Assembly: GCF_030272615.1 (NCBI RefSeq)
Contig: NC_081413.1
Coordinates: forward strand, 563,392,010-563,456,009
Origin: Cryptomeria japonica
Lineage: Eukaryota > Streptophyta > Pinopsida > Cupressales > Cupressaceae
Direction: 5' to 3'
DNA: 64,000 bases
Part shown: positions 45,781-57,289 of the stretch, in pieces
Layout: the number at the start of each line of letters is the position of its first letter
Numbering within the stretch: the first letter of the stretch is position 1
Notes under the pieces: model-generated
The model's input: the letters and a program-made list of their open reading frames with translations, nothing else
What the model was told of the DNA's origin: nothing
Databases searched by the model: none
Made by a program: the position numbers and the translations under genes

Positions 45781-47342
45781 GGATTATCAATAGTGGTTGT
45801 TCTCACCACATGACTGGTGACTGAAGAAAGTTTTTGTCTCTAGAAGAATATGATGGAGGTGTTGTCAGATTTGGCAACGATGCACCATGCTTGGTGAAAG
45901 GAAAAAGATCCATCTCACTAAATGGAAAGAGCAGTGCAAATGATGTCTATTGGGTAGAAGGTCTTAAGCATAACCTCTTGATTGTTTCTCAACTAAATAA
46001 CAAAGGATTAATTCTAGAATTCAAAGGTGGAATTTGCAGTATAATTGGGAAGAGTGGTGAATTTATTGCCACTGGTAAGCAAACTAGAGGTAACCTATTT
46101 CAGTTGAATGCCAAGATAAGTCGGTGTCTAATAGCTAAGTTTGATGATAGTTGGATATGGCATAGGAGACTCTATCATATGAACTTTGACAACATTATTA
46201 AAGCCAGAAAGATCAAGGCGGTAAGAGGATTACCTTTGCTAAACAAACCTAAGAATTATTTGTGTAGAGAATGTCAACTTAGGAAGATGTCTTCCTCAGC
46301 TTTTAAAGGTAAGTCTTTTTAATTTACTTGATCTTGTGCATACTGATTTAAGTGGTCCTATGAAAACTATAAGTATTCAGGGAGATAGGTATTTTATGAT
46401 TCTTACTAATGACTACTCAAGAATGATGTGGGTCACATTCTTGAAAGACAAGTCTGAAGCATTTGGAAAGTTCAAAGCTTTTAGAGCATTAGTAGAGAAA
46501 GAAAGTGGAAAAAAGATAAAATGCCTGAGAACTAATCAAGGAGGAGAATTCACTTCTGATAAATTCAATAAGTACTGTGAAGATAATGGTATCAAGAGGT
46601 AGTTTTCTGCCCCAAGGACAACTCAAAAGAATGACATAGCAGAAATAAATAACATGAATGTAGTTGAAGCGACTAGAACTATGTTGATCCAAGGAAAAGT
46701 TGCTCACACTTTTTGGAGAGAAGCAATGAGTACTACAGTCTACACTATGAACTAGGTACTCATCAAGAAAGGTAAAGATAAAACCCCTTACAAGTATTGG
46801 ATAGGGAAAACTCCCACTGTGAGTTACTTTAAAGTGTTTGGTAGTAAGTGCTATATCAAGAGAAGTGAGCATTTGAGCAAATTTGATGCAAAATGTGATG
46901 AAGGAATATTTTGGGATATTCCACTAAGAGAAAAGCTCTCAAGTGCTACAATATTAGAACACAAAAGATTGTTGAAAGTATCAATGTTAGGGTTGATGAA
47001 TTCCCTGAGGAACCCGAGGAAACATGCAATGAAGAAGTGGAAGATGAACCAGGTATATCCTTCTTGGAACTTGTTAAGAAAGAAACTTGTAAAGATCTCA
47101 GTGTTCTTGTACCGGTAGAAGCTGCAGTGAGAGAAGAAGAAGAAGTTAGTGAAGAAGAAGAAAAGCTAGCAAACCAGGCTAGAATCATTCCTAGATATGT
47201 GAAGCTGCATCATGATCCAAAGAAAATCATAGGAGATAAGGATGCAGGGATACTCACAAGAAGAAAAGTGAAAGAAAAATCTTGCATGATTTCTAAAATT
47301 GAACCCAAGACTTCAAGAGAAGCTCTTATAGATGAAGACTAG
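45781..47342 (+). pseudogene. Copia protease and integrase of D
   Basis: Protease has WIINSGCSHHMTGD: the catalytic Asp is Asn (45789-45791), and a TGA (45822) follows. WIWHRRLYHMNFDN and CRECQLRK mark the pre-integrase zinc site. A short deletion near 46317 shifts the frame and gives a stop. Integrase continues with HTDLSGPMK (first Asp kept), LRTNQGGEF (second Asp changed to Asn, 46534), a TAG at 46600 and AEINN with the Glu kept. A TAG near 46753 and a one-base loss near 46910 follow, then GYSTKRKALKCY and an acidic linker (REEEEVSEEEEKL). TAG at 47340 replaces Trp. Confidence 0.88.
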
Positions 47343-48802
47343 ATTAAAGCAATGAAAGAGGAGCTAGATCAGATAGAAAAGAATGCGACATGGTGTTTGG
47401 TTCCTAGACCGGAACATAAAAATGTCATAGGTACCAAATGGGTCTTCAGGAATAAGCTAAATGAAGAAGGCACGGTTGTAAGAAACAAGGCTAGGCTTGT
47501 ATGTAAGGGATATGCTCAAGAGGAAGGAGAATACTATGGAGAAACTTTTGCTCCTGTGGCTAGATTAGAAGGTGTTCGAATGCTACTTGCATTTGCAACA
47601 TTTAAGGGATTTAAGGTTTACTAGATGGATGTGAAATCTACTTTTCTGATTGGAATCCTAGAAGAGTAAGTGTATATAGAGAAACCAAAAGGTTTGCCTT
47701 ATCAAAAGATAGTGACATGGTGTGTGGATTACACAAAGCCATGTATTGACCGAAACAAGCACTTAGGGCATGGTATGAAAGACTACACTCTCATCTTGTG
47801 AAGATTGGATTTCAGAGAACAAGTGAAGATAGCAACATCTACTTGAAATCAGAAGGTGATCAGATTCTAATTTGTGAAGTGTTTGTGGATGACATAATCT
47901 TTGGAGGAGATGATAAAATGAGTCATGTGTTTGCAGATGAAATGAAGAAAGAATTTGAGATGTCTTTGATAGGAGAAATAAAATTCTTCATTAGTTTACA
48001 GATTCAACAAATGAAAGAGGGTATCTTTATTACGTAGTCAAAGTATGTCAAAGAGGTATTGAAGACTTTTGGCATGGAGGAAAGCAAACCAGTTGGTACA
48101 CTGGTGGTGACTAGCTATAAACTGACCAAGGAAGATGATTCAGAACTAGTAAATGAAAAGGAGTATCGATCAATGATCAGTAAGCTGCACTATGTGGTGC
48201 ATAACAGACTTGATATTGCTCATGCAATAGGCATAGTAGCTCATTTTCATAAATGTCCAAGAGAATCCCACTTGATAGCTGTCAAAAGGATTCTTAGATA
48301 TTTGAAAGGAACAGTTGATTGTGGATTGTGGTATCCATATAATGGTGACTATAATCTCAAGGTATATACTAATGTCGATTGGGGAGGTAATGTGGATGAC
48401 TGGAAAAGCACAACTGGTGGAGCGTTCTTTCTCGATGGAAGATTAGCATCATTGACAAGTAAGAAGCAGAGCTGTACTTCTCAATCTACAACTGAAGCAA
48501 AATATGTGGCAGTATTTATGAACTGCACTCAAGCAATTTGGATGAAGCATGTATTGGAAGGTTTTAAGGTACTTGTATCTAAACCGCTGAATATATTTTG
48601 TGATAACACAAGTGCAATAAATATTCCCAAGAATCTAGTATTGCATGCTAGAACTAAGCATATTGAGCTTAAATATCACTTTTTGAGAGAAAAAGTTCAG
48701 AATAAGGAGGTTGTTCTACAACATGTTTCCAGGAAGGAGTAGCTAGCAGACATATTCACTAAGCCCTTATCGAAGACGACATTTACCTATTTGAGAGGTT
48801 AA
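47343..48802 (+). pseudogene. Copia RT and RNase H of D
   Basis: RT begins IKAMKEELDQIEKNATW, then GTKWVFRNKLNEEG and RLVCKGYAQEEGEYYGETFA. TAG at 47622 precedes MDVKST. Another stop (about 47667) and a one-base deletion near 47690 follow. The frame resumes with FQRTSEDSNIYLKSEGD and FVDDIIFGG (Asp-Asp at 47888-47893). TAG at 48035. RNase H has YTNVDWGGNVDDW, in which the first catalytic Asp is Asn (48371). QSCTSQSTTEAKYVAVFMN, CDNTSAINIPKN and HVSRKE with a TAG follow. It ends YLRG with TAA at 48800-48802. Confidence 0.88.
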
Positions 48803-49083
48803 TTAGGGATCCTGCCCCTTCAGGAAATTAATTAAAGCTGTGGGCTCCACATCAGTCAAGTATTATAGTGATAAATTCTTCAGGATTGATGTGTTGAAGG
48901 ATGCTACTCCTTAGGGGGAGCAACATAGTATATTTTGGAAGCTTGTGCGTCCACTTTGGCATTGTTGTCAAAGGGGGAGAATATATTTGATGTATGGGGA
49001 GAAGATATCTGATGTATGAGGAGAAGATATCCGATGATAAAGATACATTGGTCTATGATGTCTACAGTATTGCCATCAATGCC

Positions 49084-49094
49084 AAAGGGGGAGA
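49084..49094 (+). promoter_or_regulatory. Polypurine tract of D
   Basis: AAAGGGGGAGA one base before the 3' LTR. An identical 11-mer lies at 48970-48980. Confidence 0.87.
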
Positions 49095-49095
49095 T

Positions 49096-50530
49096 TGTTG
49101 GACATTGTTGGCATATGGGGATATTGTTAGCATATGGTGAACCGACATGTTGATATGATGATAATGTATGTTGTCATTGATGTCAATAAAGTTGGTGAAC
49201 TAGTATGAAGAAGCATGAAGAGATGTAGTGAACCAGTGTCAGGGTTTCACTTAGTGTGACTACCGGTTGGTAGTCTCAGCCCTATGGTTATCAGTTTGGT
49301 GATCCAGCTTGTGTGATGCAACCAATGATACTCTGTGATGAGTTAGCTAAGAGATGTGAATAAGATCGAGGTGCCACATCAGCCTTGTGCGCATGAAGGA
49401 TTGACGTATGAGGAGATTGACTGCATTCGAAGTTTACCTCAGGAATGATCATTCTTCTTAGTGGAATGAGAAGAGAGCGTGATGGGTTATTGATTCCCAT
49501 GAGCGGTGATGAATGAATGATGCAGATTGCCTTGTGATCTATTTGAAATTGTAATACTCTATGCAAATATGTTTGGACGGTCAGGATTGGACCGCCTATG
49601 TTGTAAACCTAAGCATCTTAGGGTTTAGAGTTTATGCTACCGACCTAACTATTGTCTATGAGGTCGATGATGTTTCTTATTGTAAAGTTGTTGGCAAATG
49701 TTGTGTGTGTATCCGAGTGATGAGATACTTGCCAGACCAGTAAGAGGGAAACTACAAAGTGTGATTGCAGAATAGAGGATATGAAAAGGATCTACCTTGG
49801 CATGTAGTGCTATTATCAAATTAGAGTTTTACCTGTTGTCTTCTAATTATTTCAACAGTTGGAAAATCCCTTTACCAGGTAGCTTTAACAGGCTTATTGT
49901 AAAACCTATAACCAGGTGACTCGATATCATTGAGTTCTTTAAATCCTCTACCAAGGTAACCTTTAACAGGGTTTCAACCTTTAAGAGGGTATATAGCCAT
50001 CCCTTAACTGGGTGATCTCTAACAGGATCGGTTCCTAACAGAACCTTATTGCAAAGTCTTTAACCAGACTAGGCTCCTAATAGGGCGAGCTTCAAAAGAG
50101 TTCAAAAACAAGCTTGTGGGTATTCATCCCCACCGTGGCTTTCCCATTTGGGTTTCCATGTGAAAAATCTGTGTGTTATGTGTTATGCATTTTTCATGTG
50201 ATGTTTATGAAGTATTTTGTTGAAAGACTATGCATGTAGAGTTAATAGGTTATGATATTACTAGTGTATCACATGCATATGTTTATGGGTGAAGCTGATG
50301 TTGAGTATTGATAGTATTTGAAGTGTTCAGATTTATCAGTTTATGGTGTCTGGTGTCTTACTGTGTTTAACCAATATTGTTGTGGTTAAGTCTAGTAATG
50401 GTGATAACCAGTTGGTATTGCGCTAACTAGATAAGTTATTGAGAAAGTTTTGAGAGAGTTTTTGCCTGTATTGATTCAACCCCCCCTCTCAGTATCGGTT
50501 GGGGTATTTGTTATTCATCGTTATTCATCA
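49096..50530 (+). repeat. 3' LTR of D
   Basis: 1435 bp, from TGTTGGACATTG to TTATTCATCA. Its start contains near-repeats of ATTGTTGGCATATGG. A decayed TTTAGGG pair is at about 49618 and the C-rich CCCCCCTCTCAGTATCGG block precedes the end. Confidence 0.92.
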
Positions 50531-51026
50531 ATTTTGGCCTCCTCTAATCTATAAATTAGAGTCTCCTCTCCTCACAAAATCCACTTTCCATCCAATCTTA
50601 TGTTGTCCATTTGAGAATCAAAATCCTTCATCATGTCATCATAATGCCCAAATATTCCCTCATCTAAGACAAATCCCTCTCATCCATCATCATCATTCAA
50701 GTCCAATCCAAATCCAATCCAACCAATCTTGTTGTGTGTGGAGAGAAATACATAATCCTCATCCAAGGAGATAATCCAAACAAGTCAAGGAGGGGTACAT
50801 CCTTGGCTTCACCAATATCTCAATCAGAGGAACACGAGAAAACTCTATCTTACAAGGTATAAGAAGTTTGGTTTATACTTTATTTGGTTTTCTATGTTTA
50901 TTTGGGTTTAAACTAACCATCTAACCTTGCATTAGTTTTCCCTTGCTTTAGACATGTCTCTTATAATTTCCATTGGTGGTGAGAAATATTCAACAAATGA
51001 CTTGATGGATAACTCTAGAGAACTTA

Positions 51027-51376
51027 TCATGGGTATCCAAACCAACCACCTTGCGGAAGCCATGGGCGCCTACCAAATGATGGAAATTGCTAGGTGTCTT
51101 AATTGCAAAATGGCATGAATTGAAGGTGATTCTAACAATATTATCAAATGTCTAAAAGGGGATAATAGAGCTTCATGGACCATTGAAAATATTATAAAGT
51201 CCTCAATTGAGATTATTCAAACCTTTGAAAGAAGCTTCATCTCTCATGCCTATAGGGAAATTAATACTGTGGCTGATTGTCTTGCTAATTTGAGGGTGAA
51301 ATCCAAATCTAAAAGAACTTGGTATGGGGAGGACACCCTGGTGGGAGATGTTGAAGCCCTCCTATCATATGACTGA
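51027..51376 (+). pseudogene. LINE RNase H domain, truncated
   Basis: The frame reads MGIQTNHLAEAMGAYQMMEI, then IEGDSNNIIKCLKG, WTIENIIKSSIEI and YREINTVADCLANLRVK. This is the plant LINE-type RNase H (RVT_3-like): Glu in AEA, Asp in EGDS and Asp in VAD are the active-site positions that remain visible. The N-terminal strand with the first Asp is missing, cut off by the 5' truncation. One TGA interrupts at about 51116. The frame ends near 51376. Confidence 0.78.
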
Positions 51377-51419
51377 ACACATGGTGAAATTGGCAATTCA
51401 CCCACTTTTTTGATGATGC

Positions 51420-53330
51420 AATTCATTGATTATATGATCATTACTGTGAATGGAAACTATGAGAAAGCCTTGGATATCAATGATTTCATTTCTATTTCAC
51501 ATGCTTTCTAGGTTATTCCTGGCTTTATTGGTTTTGCTGGCTCTTAAGAGAGCTATTTGGTTTTCTACCTATTTTGGAATCATTTTTCTCTGTCCTGGTA
51601 GGAATAGACAAAGAGTGGAACCTATGAACCATGAGAGCTGGAAAAATAATGCTACCATTTGGTATCAACAATAGAAAGGAGGGCTGATGCCTTTCTTGGA
51701 GAGGCTTCATGGGAATGATCAGAGAGTTACAAAGATTTTTGTGAAGGAGTGGGAAAATGGGAAACTCAATCTTTTTGGTAAAGCAGTTGTGGTGGATGAG
51801 AGCCTCGTTGTAGAGGTCACTGACCTATCTATGGAGGGCATCAAGTTTTACAGAGATAGGAAGCTCTTGGATGGTGCCGTGAAGAAGTTCCCAAAGATGG
51901 CTAAGGAGAAGGCAAATTTGGTCAAGATTAACAAGTTTAACTTTGAGCTGAAGTAGATTAAGCCCATTTGGAGGGAACTTCTTAAAGCAATTATGGAGTT
52001 CTTCACTCTGGAAGACAAGTTTACAAAGATTTATGGATACCACTTTGTTCTACTCAACCATTTTAGGCATAAGGTGAAAATTTTCTTTCCTTTTTAACTG
52101 CTCTCTTCTCTGAATGCCAGTATTAATGAATATAGAGAGAATCCCCACAATAACCCTATTCTACATAAAGGGTTAATTTTTCTTATCTAATGGAATTTTA
52201 AGTCTAGGGCCTCTAAAAACCCTAATTAGGATCTCTCGGTCTCTGATTATGATGGGGAGGGTAGTGGTATCTCTGAGAGTGAGGGATGAGACATGGAGGA
52301 TGAGGAGGAAGAGGTCATTCCCACCCTCCCAAGAAACCTAAAAGGGAGCAGAAAAATTTGTCTGCAGGGACCAACAAGGGTAAGGGTTCTCCTTTGGCAG
52401 GGGGAGATAAGTCTACAAAGAAAGTCAAGGGGAAAGGGAAAGGCTCTGCCCTTGTGATTTCCAATAGCTTCCAGGAGCATGATGTTCCTATCCCCCCTCA
52501 ATACTCCAAGGACTCTCTTGCTCCTCATGACAAGGAAGGAAATTCTCAAGAGTCCGTGGACTCGACCTTTAAGGACTTTCAGCCCAAGTAGAAGATTTCT
52601 TTTGGGGTTTCGGAGACTGCCAAAAATAGCTCTGTGTATCTCTTTAGACTCTTCAGATGGGATTTTCATGAGATTAAAATCCTCAACCTAAAACAAAGAG
52701 CCCTTTCTTCTAAGATAGAATATTTACAGCCTAAGGAGGATTTGTGGGAGAAGCTCGAGGTTATTGTTGAGCCCATGCATTTTGGTGTTATGAAGGAGAA
52801 ACCTCAAGGGACCCCTATTTGTGCCCTTTAGAATGAAAATGAGAAGAAAATGATGGTAGATTGTTTAACAAATAATGTGGAGGCTACTAAAAAATGAAGG
52901 GCATGTATGATAACTAGTTCAGGGAAGTGGAACAGAGGATCACTAAATGTGAGACCACCCTATGCAAGATTATGGAGGATAGTCATAAAATTGTCAAATA
53001 TTCAGTAGCTAACATGAGAACTATGGTGGCCAAGCTTGAAAAGTTTCACCAGGACAGGGTTTTTATTGACCTGGACTAGGATAAAGACCTGGGAACTGAG
53101 GATACTTTGGGTCTGAGCAAGAGAACTAGGGAAAGTATGAAGACAAAGACTGATAATCTGCCTCAGGACATCCTAGAATTGAAGAATGTGGCCTAGAAGA
53201 TGAATCGACTTGAAGCTGAAGTTGCTAAAACTCTAAAGAACCCAGTGTTGTTCCTTTTGCTGGTGCTTCTTTGTCTGTTGGCTTTTTGCTGTTGTAGGAC
53301 TGTGTTTCTCTTTGTTTGTCCTATTTTTTG
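51420..53330 (+). pseudogene. Unrecognised frame downstream of LINE RNase H, with C-terminal hydrophobic segment
   Basis: About 600 codons can be followed with several stops and one frame change near 52325. In order: a hydrophobic N-terminal stretch (LFLALLVLLALKRAIWF, 51510-51560); a globular-looking part (FVKEWENGKLNLFGKAVVVD, LSMEGIKFYRDRKLLDGAVK, FTLEDKFTKIYGYHFVLLNH); an acidic patch (EDEEEE); a basic patch (PKKPKREQ and KVKGKGKG); a helical, coiled-coil-like part (VANMRTMVAKLEKFHQDRVF, MNRLEAEVAKTLKN); and a hydrophobic tail (VLFLLLVLLCLLAFCCCRTV) ending near 53330. I do not recognise the family. It is not the usual LINE 3' UTR. Confidence 0.5.
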
Positions 53331-53404
53331 ATCAGTCTTGATGTCTATCTAGTCTGTTTTATTTTGATGGGCTTAAATGATACATCATATGTAATTTCCT
53401 TGTA

Positions 53405-53422
53405 AAGGGTTTCGAGTCCCTT
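53405..53422 (+). other. 3'-terminal hairpin of truncated LINE
   Basis: AAGGG and CCCTT pair around an 8-base loop TTTCGAGT, 26 bp before the target duplication. It has the same geometry as the hairpin of the minus-strand LINE (19261-19278). Confidence 0.5.
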
Positions 53423-53464
53423 CAAAACTTGTTTTTTCCTTAATAAAAAACTCTAGAGAACTTA

Positions 53465-55616
53465 AAAAACTAATTAGACAATAAAAAATAACTAGCCAAT
53501 TCAAAAAATTCCATATTGTTATGTTGTTAACTATGAAAATTATAGATATATCAAATTTTATATTATTATGTAATATTGATGAACAAAGGACATTAGCCTA
53601 AACAAGATAATCTTTTATTTTATTTTCTACTCTACAACTTAGGCTACAAGTAATATTTTTTCCTTATAAGTTCTTGTACTACTAATGACAAAGGAGAGTA
53701 AAATTTAGAGCATTGTATAAGTGGATGCTCTTGCAATATGATTTTCAAGGAGTAGAAATAATTTAACTTTATTGTGGACACTATAAAAGGTACCATATTA
53801 TTTAAGAAGGGGAAGTAGATAGTGAATTTTGTTTCAAAATAAATATGGTTTCAAAATAAATAGTTAAATGTACATCATGTATATTTTTGAACTTCAAAAT
53901 AATTGGAATTATAAATACAAATATTTTGAAAGAACATTTTACACTAATAATTTATTATCAAAGAAATAAGAGTAGCTTAGATTGACACATTCCAAATTTA
54001 GTGGCAATTCTAGCAATAACACTGAGATTAGTTGAACTTAAACTAGGTGAGATCAATATCTCAACCTACTGAGATACAAATTTAGGTATTAAATTTGGTG
54101 ATACTCAACTCTTAGCTTATTGTGGTTTGAACCTAGGTCTTAAGTGTAGTTGAATAAAAATAGATTTATGAAGATGACAATTAGATCCGTAGTGATTGTG
54201 ATACTTCTATATGAGAAAAGTCTTGTAACTAATTTAACATTGTCATACTTCTATTTTATAATCAAATACAAATAGAGAATTCAATTTTCTGATTTCTTAA
54301 CAAAATAAGTCTTTGTGCTCCACATAGCCATAGTAATGAAAAATACTTTAAATATAATTTTTCTTTTTTTAAATATTAGGAATATTAGCAACAAAGTTAA
54401 TAGAAGAATGGGAAAAATATATCACTATTATGAATTTTCCTTTTAACGACTTATTTATATAAATGATATTTTTAATTTCTATGTAAACCAAAAAAGTTTA
54501 GTACTAAAGCAAATGGTATTTTATACAAAACAAAAATACATAGCATTTAAATATGCGATTTACCATTTTTTATTCAATGACATTTGTTACCATTAGAATG
54601 AAATTTGCATACAAAATTTACAACATTAACAATTTAAATAATTAAATATTTAATCAATCTCTAGTAGGATAGGTATGATTCATCCATCTTATGAAATTTT
54701 GAAGATAATGTCTCTAGTAAGTGGATGGGGTTTTGTTTTTTAATATTGTTCTAAAATTAAGTTGTGGGGAGAGGAGAGGGAAATTTTGGTGTTCTCTTAA
54801 AATTTTCATGTTTTTCTATTATTTCTACTCAATGCATCCCCCTATTTGTATAATTTCTTGACCCAAGTCATCCTTTTATTCATTATTTGTATTTTAGAGC
54901 TTTCAAATACCTCTTTCAACATTTGTGTTCACTTTCAAGTAAGTGGTGTTTTTAATATAATAGATTTATAGAATTAGTGGCTAAAATTCAAGTCGAACTC
55001 CTTTTAGCTACATGAAACTAAACAACTCACAAGTTATTTTTATATTAAAAATTTACTGTATGGTATTTAAAGATGGAATAGATTTTATGGCATTTGTTGG
55101 TCCTGGATTGTAAGTGTTATTTTATTGATGTAATGGTAAAATTAGCATAGTCGTGCTAACTCCCATGTATTCTTGTCTCACCTAAATTGGGATCTATTTA
55201 TACACTATTGTATTGACAAGTGACATATTCTTGTTAGATTGGGTCACAACATAATACTTACCAACCCTTTCTTGAAACCTATCAATGATCTTGTTAGATT
55301 GGCTCACAACAAAATACTTACCAAACCTTTCTTGAAACCTATCAATATGCCTATGTCTATGTCAATACTTAGGGCTTCTTTTTGCTTTCTCTACTCACAT
55401 GGGGTGCATCCCTATCTATCTTTTTTCATTCCCATTGGCACTAATTTTGATATATTCATTCTTGATCTTGAAATATAAATTTTATTCTTGCAGATTACTT
55501 TTGATTGACTTAAGATTGATTAAGGTCAATCTTGAGGACTGTAGGAATGATCTACAAATCTCAAAACTTTAAATACAAATTGATATTTCCTATTGCTTTC
55601 ACTAGCTCTTATAATA
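53465..55616. other. AT-rich spacer, no gene seen
   Basis: 2.1 kb without a credible frame, LTR or LINE signature. The only structure noticed is a 60-bp tandem duplication at 55230-55349. Confidence 0.6.
55230..55349. repeat. 60-bp tandem duplication
   Basis: Two adjacent 60-bp units start CTTGTTAGATTGG at 55230 and 55290 and differ at only a few positions, so the duplication is fairly recent. Confidence 0.85.
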
Positions 55617-55621
55617 CAAAT

Positions 55622-56861
55622 TGTTAGACAGCTCAGATAATCGGTGGACAACTGAGAGGGAGGTGAACTAGTTGTCAACAGATTATAGAACTTTAAGCAT
55701 TAAAACCTTATTACCAGAATACATAAACCAAATACCAGAATAGAAGATATAACAGTTAAGCACAAATATAATCCACAAAATATTTACCAACCATCCACAA
55801 AAGATAACACCAAGATTTGTACGTGGAAAACCCAGTAAATGGAAAAACCACAATGGGAAGCCTACCCACAGTCAAATAATACTTCTGCAGTAAGTATATC
55901 GTTACAAAAAGAGAGGCCTGCACATGCAGAAAGGCCAACAACCTAGAGCACACTACTCATAACAAAAGGAGCCTCATTGACTACAAAATAAATCCAGACT
56001 ACAATTTGGAAAGAAGAGTGAACTACAAGAATAACATTTCCTATGCTTGAGTACAGTATCAGTTAAGCTCAGTACCAGAGGTCTTAAACCTCTTTCACCA
56101 ACCCAATTCGATCACCTATGATCGACCAAAAAAATTGCATACGATTACAACCTTATTCACACATAGATAATCTCATAACCCATAAACCCATAACCATGAC
56201 CACGATCTTCAATGAGATCTTACATCATATTTATACCAACCCGGGCCTAAACAATTAGGTTGGCCTCCTAAAAGATAACACAATAAATTCATAACATAAA
56301 CCCGCAATCCAATGATCAACCAAGTTGGCCTAAGACTGAAATAACATAATCCAATCAATAAACCCAACCGGTAACGTATCAGGATCATCCACCAACACGT
56401 TACATAAATCGGTCCATAACCTAGCAAAATAAGATAGCATTAGGTCTAGTCCTAAATACAATACCACTAATCAACATGAACATGAACAAGATAACCAACA
56501 ACATCCCGAAAGCCATCTAGAAGCCGCACTGACACCACTTATTAAGTGTATCAAAAGATCTTCAACAAAGCTCTACCAATAAAACCCTTATCGGTGACCA
56601 AAAGGCTTACTAGAATAAATGATAGCTCCCGCATCATCAAATCCTAAACCAACTAATCGTGATACACATTTGAATAGCATGAATGATATATCCAAACCAA
56701 TTCCACAAACCAAAGCATACCATAGCATACTAGATCAATATCATAATCCAACTGCTCTACCAGAACCTACTGGAAACTAGTAAATAACCAAAATAGACAG
56801 TGTTGCCATCAATGACAAAACATCAATGCTACACATAATCAATTCCTCAAATTTTCCAACA
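55622..56861 (-). repeat. 3' LTR of F
   Basis: On the minus strand it runs from TGTTGGAAAATTTGAGG (56861) to GCTGTCTAACA (55622), 1240 bp. It contains GGAATTGATTATGTGT, TTTTGTCATTGATGGCAAC, the block 'tgtggttt..ccc' with its 'ttccacgta' follow-up, and CTCTCAGTTGTC near the end. It is related to B over its length and to X. Confidence 0.85.
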
Positions 56862-56862
56862 A

Positions 56863-56873
56863 TCTCCCCCTTT
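56863..56873 (-). promoter_or_regulatory. Polypurine tract of F
   Basis: On the minus strand AAAGGGGGAGA precedes TTGTTGG, identical to the tract of the A1/A2/D family. Confidence 0.82.
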
Positions 56874-57289
56874 GGCATTAATGGCAACACTAGATGTGAA
56901 AAACATCCAAGTGCCAAGAAATGCCAAACAAGTCTCCCCCAAAGGAAGACAACCAACAATCTCCCATAAAGTGATATTACAATGAAGTTAAAAAACCTCC
57001 CTTGTGAATGATATCCCTGTTAAGCTCTGATCTCTCCCCTTGACTGATATTCTACTAAGCTCTGGTTTTCACATATATCTCTCCCCTTTTGACATCAATG
57101 CCAAAAATCTGACATAAACATCAAAGAAAAATCATAAAACCACTAAACCACATAGCTGACTACTCCCCCTGAGTAGTAGCACCAACACATCAATCCAGAA
57201 TGAATTGTAGCTCTATAAATGCATACTGAACTAATGCCAATTAGCATCACTCAAGTCTCTCTCGGAGGGACCGAAACCCCTAAGCTGTC

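Larger units (their letters stand above)
43821..50530 (+). mobile_element. Copia retrotransposon D, complete, with deleted 5' LTR
   Basis: 6710 bp, flanked by a perfect 5-bp duplication atttt (43816-43820 and 50531-50535). The 5' LTR (43821-44673) has lost about 582 bp relative to the 3' LTR (49096-50530). Primer site, gag, PR, INT, RT, RNase H and polypurine tract are in Copia order. The coding part is the most decayed of the three copies: many stops, and Asp-to-Asn changes at catalytic positions of protease, integrase and RNase H. It lies inside gypsy LTR G. Confidence 0.93.
43045..50954 (+). repeat. Gypsy-type LTR G (43045-43820 and 50536 to about 50954), split by Copia D
   Basis: It starts TGTAGACGTCTAAAATT, nearly the same start as LTR E. 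U3 is full of TTAATTAA-like sequence. After the D insertion it continues with TATAAATTAGAGTCTCC (TATA at 50550). The right end is not certain: TAACCTTGCATTAG near 50930 resembles the last 30 bp of LTR H, which puts the end near 50954. No gag or PR follows, so it is solo or truncated. The left flank is aacat (43040-43044); gacat at 50951 is only a partial match. Confidence 0.6.
51027..53448 (+). mobile_element. 5'-truncated LINE with 16-bp target duplication
   Basis: AACTCTAGAGAACTTA is repeated perfectly at 51011-51026 and 53449-53464. Between them lie the end of a LINE RNase H domain, a long unrecognised frame, a 3' hairpin and CCTTAATAAAA, which acts as the A-rich end. Perfect 16-bp flanks and truncation at the 5' side are the hallmarks of target-primed reverse transcription. 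The insertion lies just right of LTR G. Its coding parts carry several stops. Confidence 0.85.

Noticed and set aside
50950-51026. Apparent N-terminal extension (MSLIISIGGEKYSTNDL) in frame with the LINE RNase H
   Set aside because: The perfect 16-bp target duplication shows that the LINE insert begins at 51027, so the fusion frame is accidental.
55598-55621. Primer-site-like sequence (TTGTATTATAAGAGC on the minus strand) beside LTR F
   Set aside because: The polypurine tract at 56863 shows that this is the 3' LTR, so the inner side is on the right. The similarity to TTGGTATCAGAGC is weak and probably coincidental, though an unrecognised tandem LTR arrangement cannot be fully excluded.
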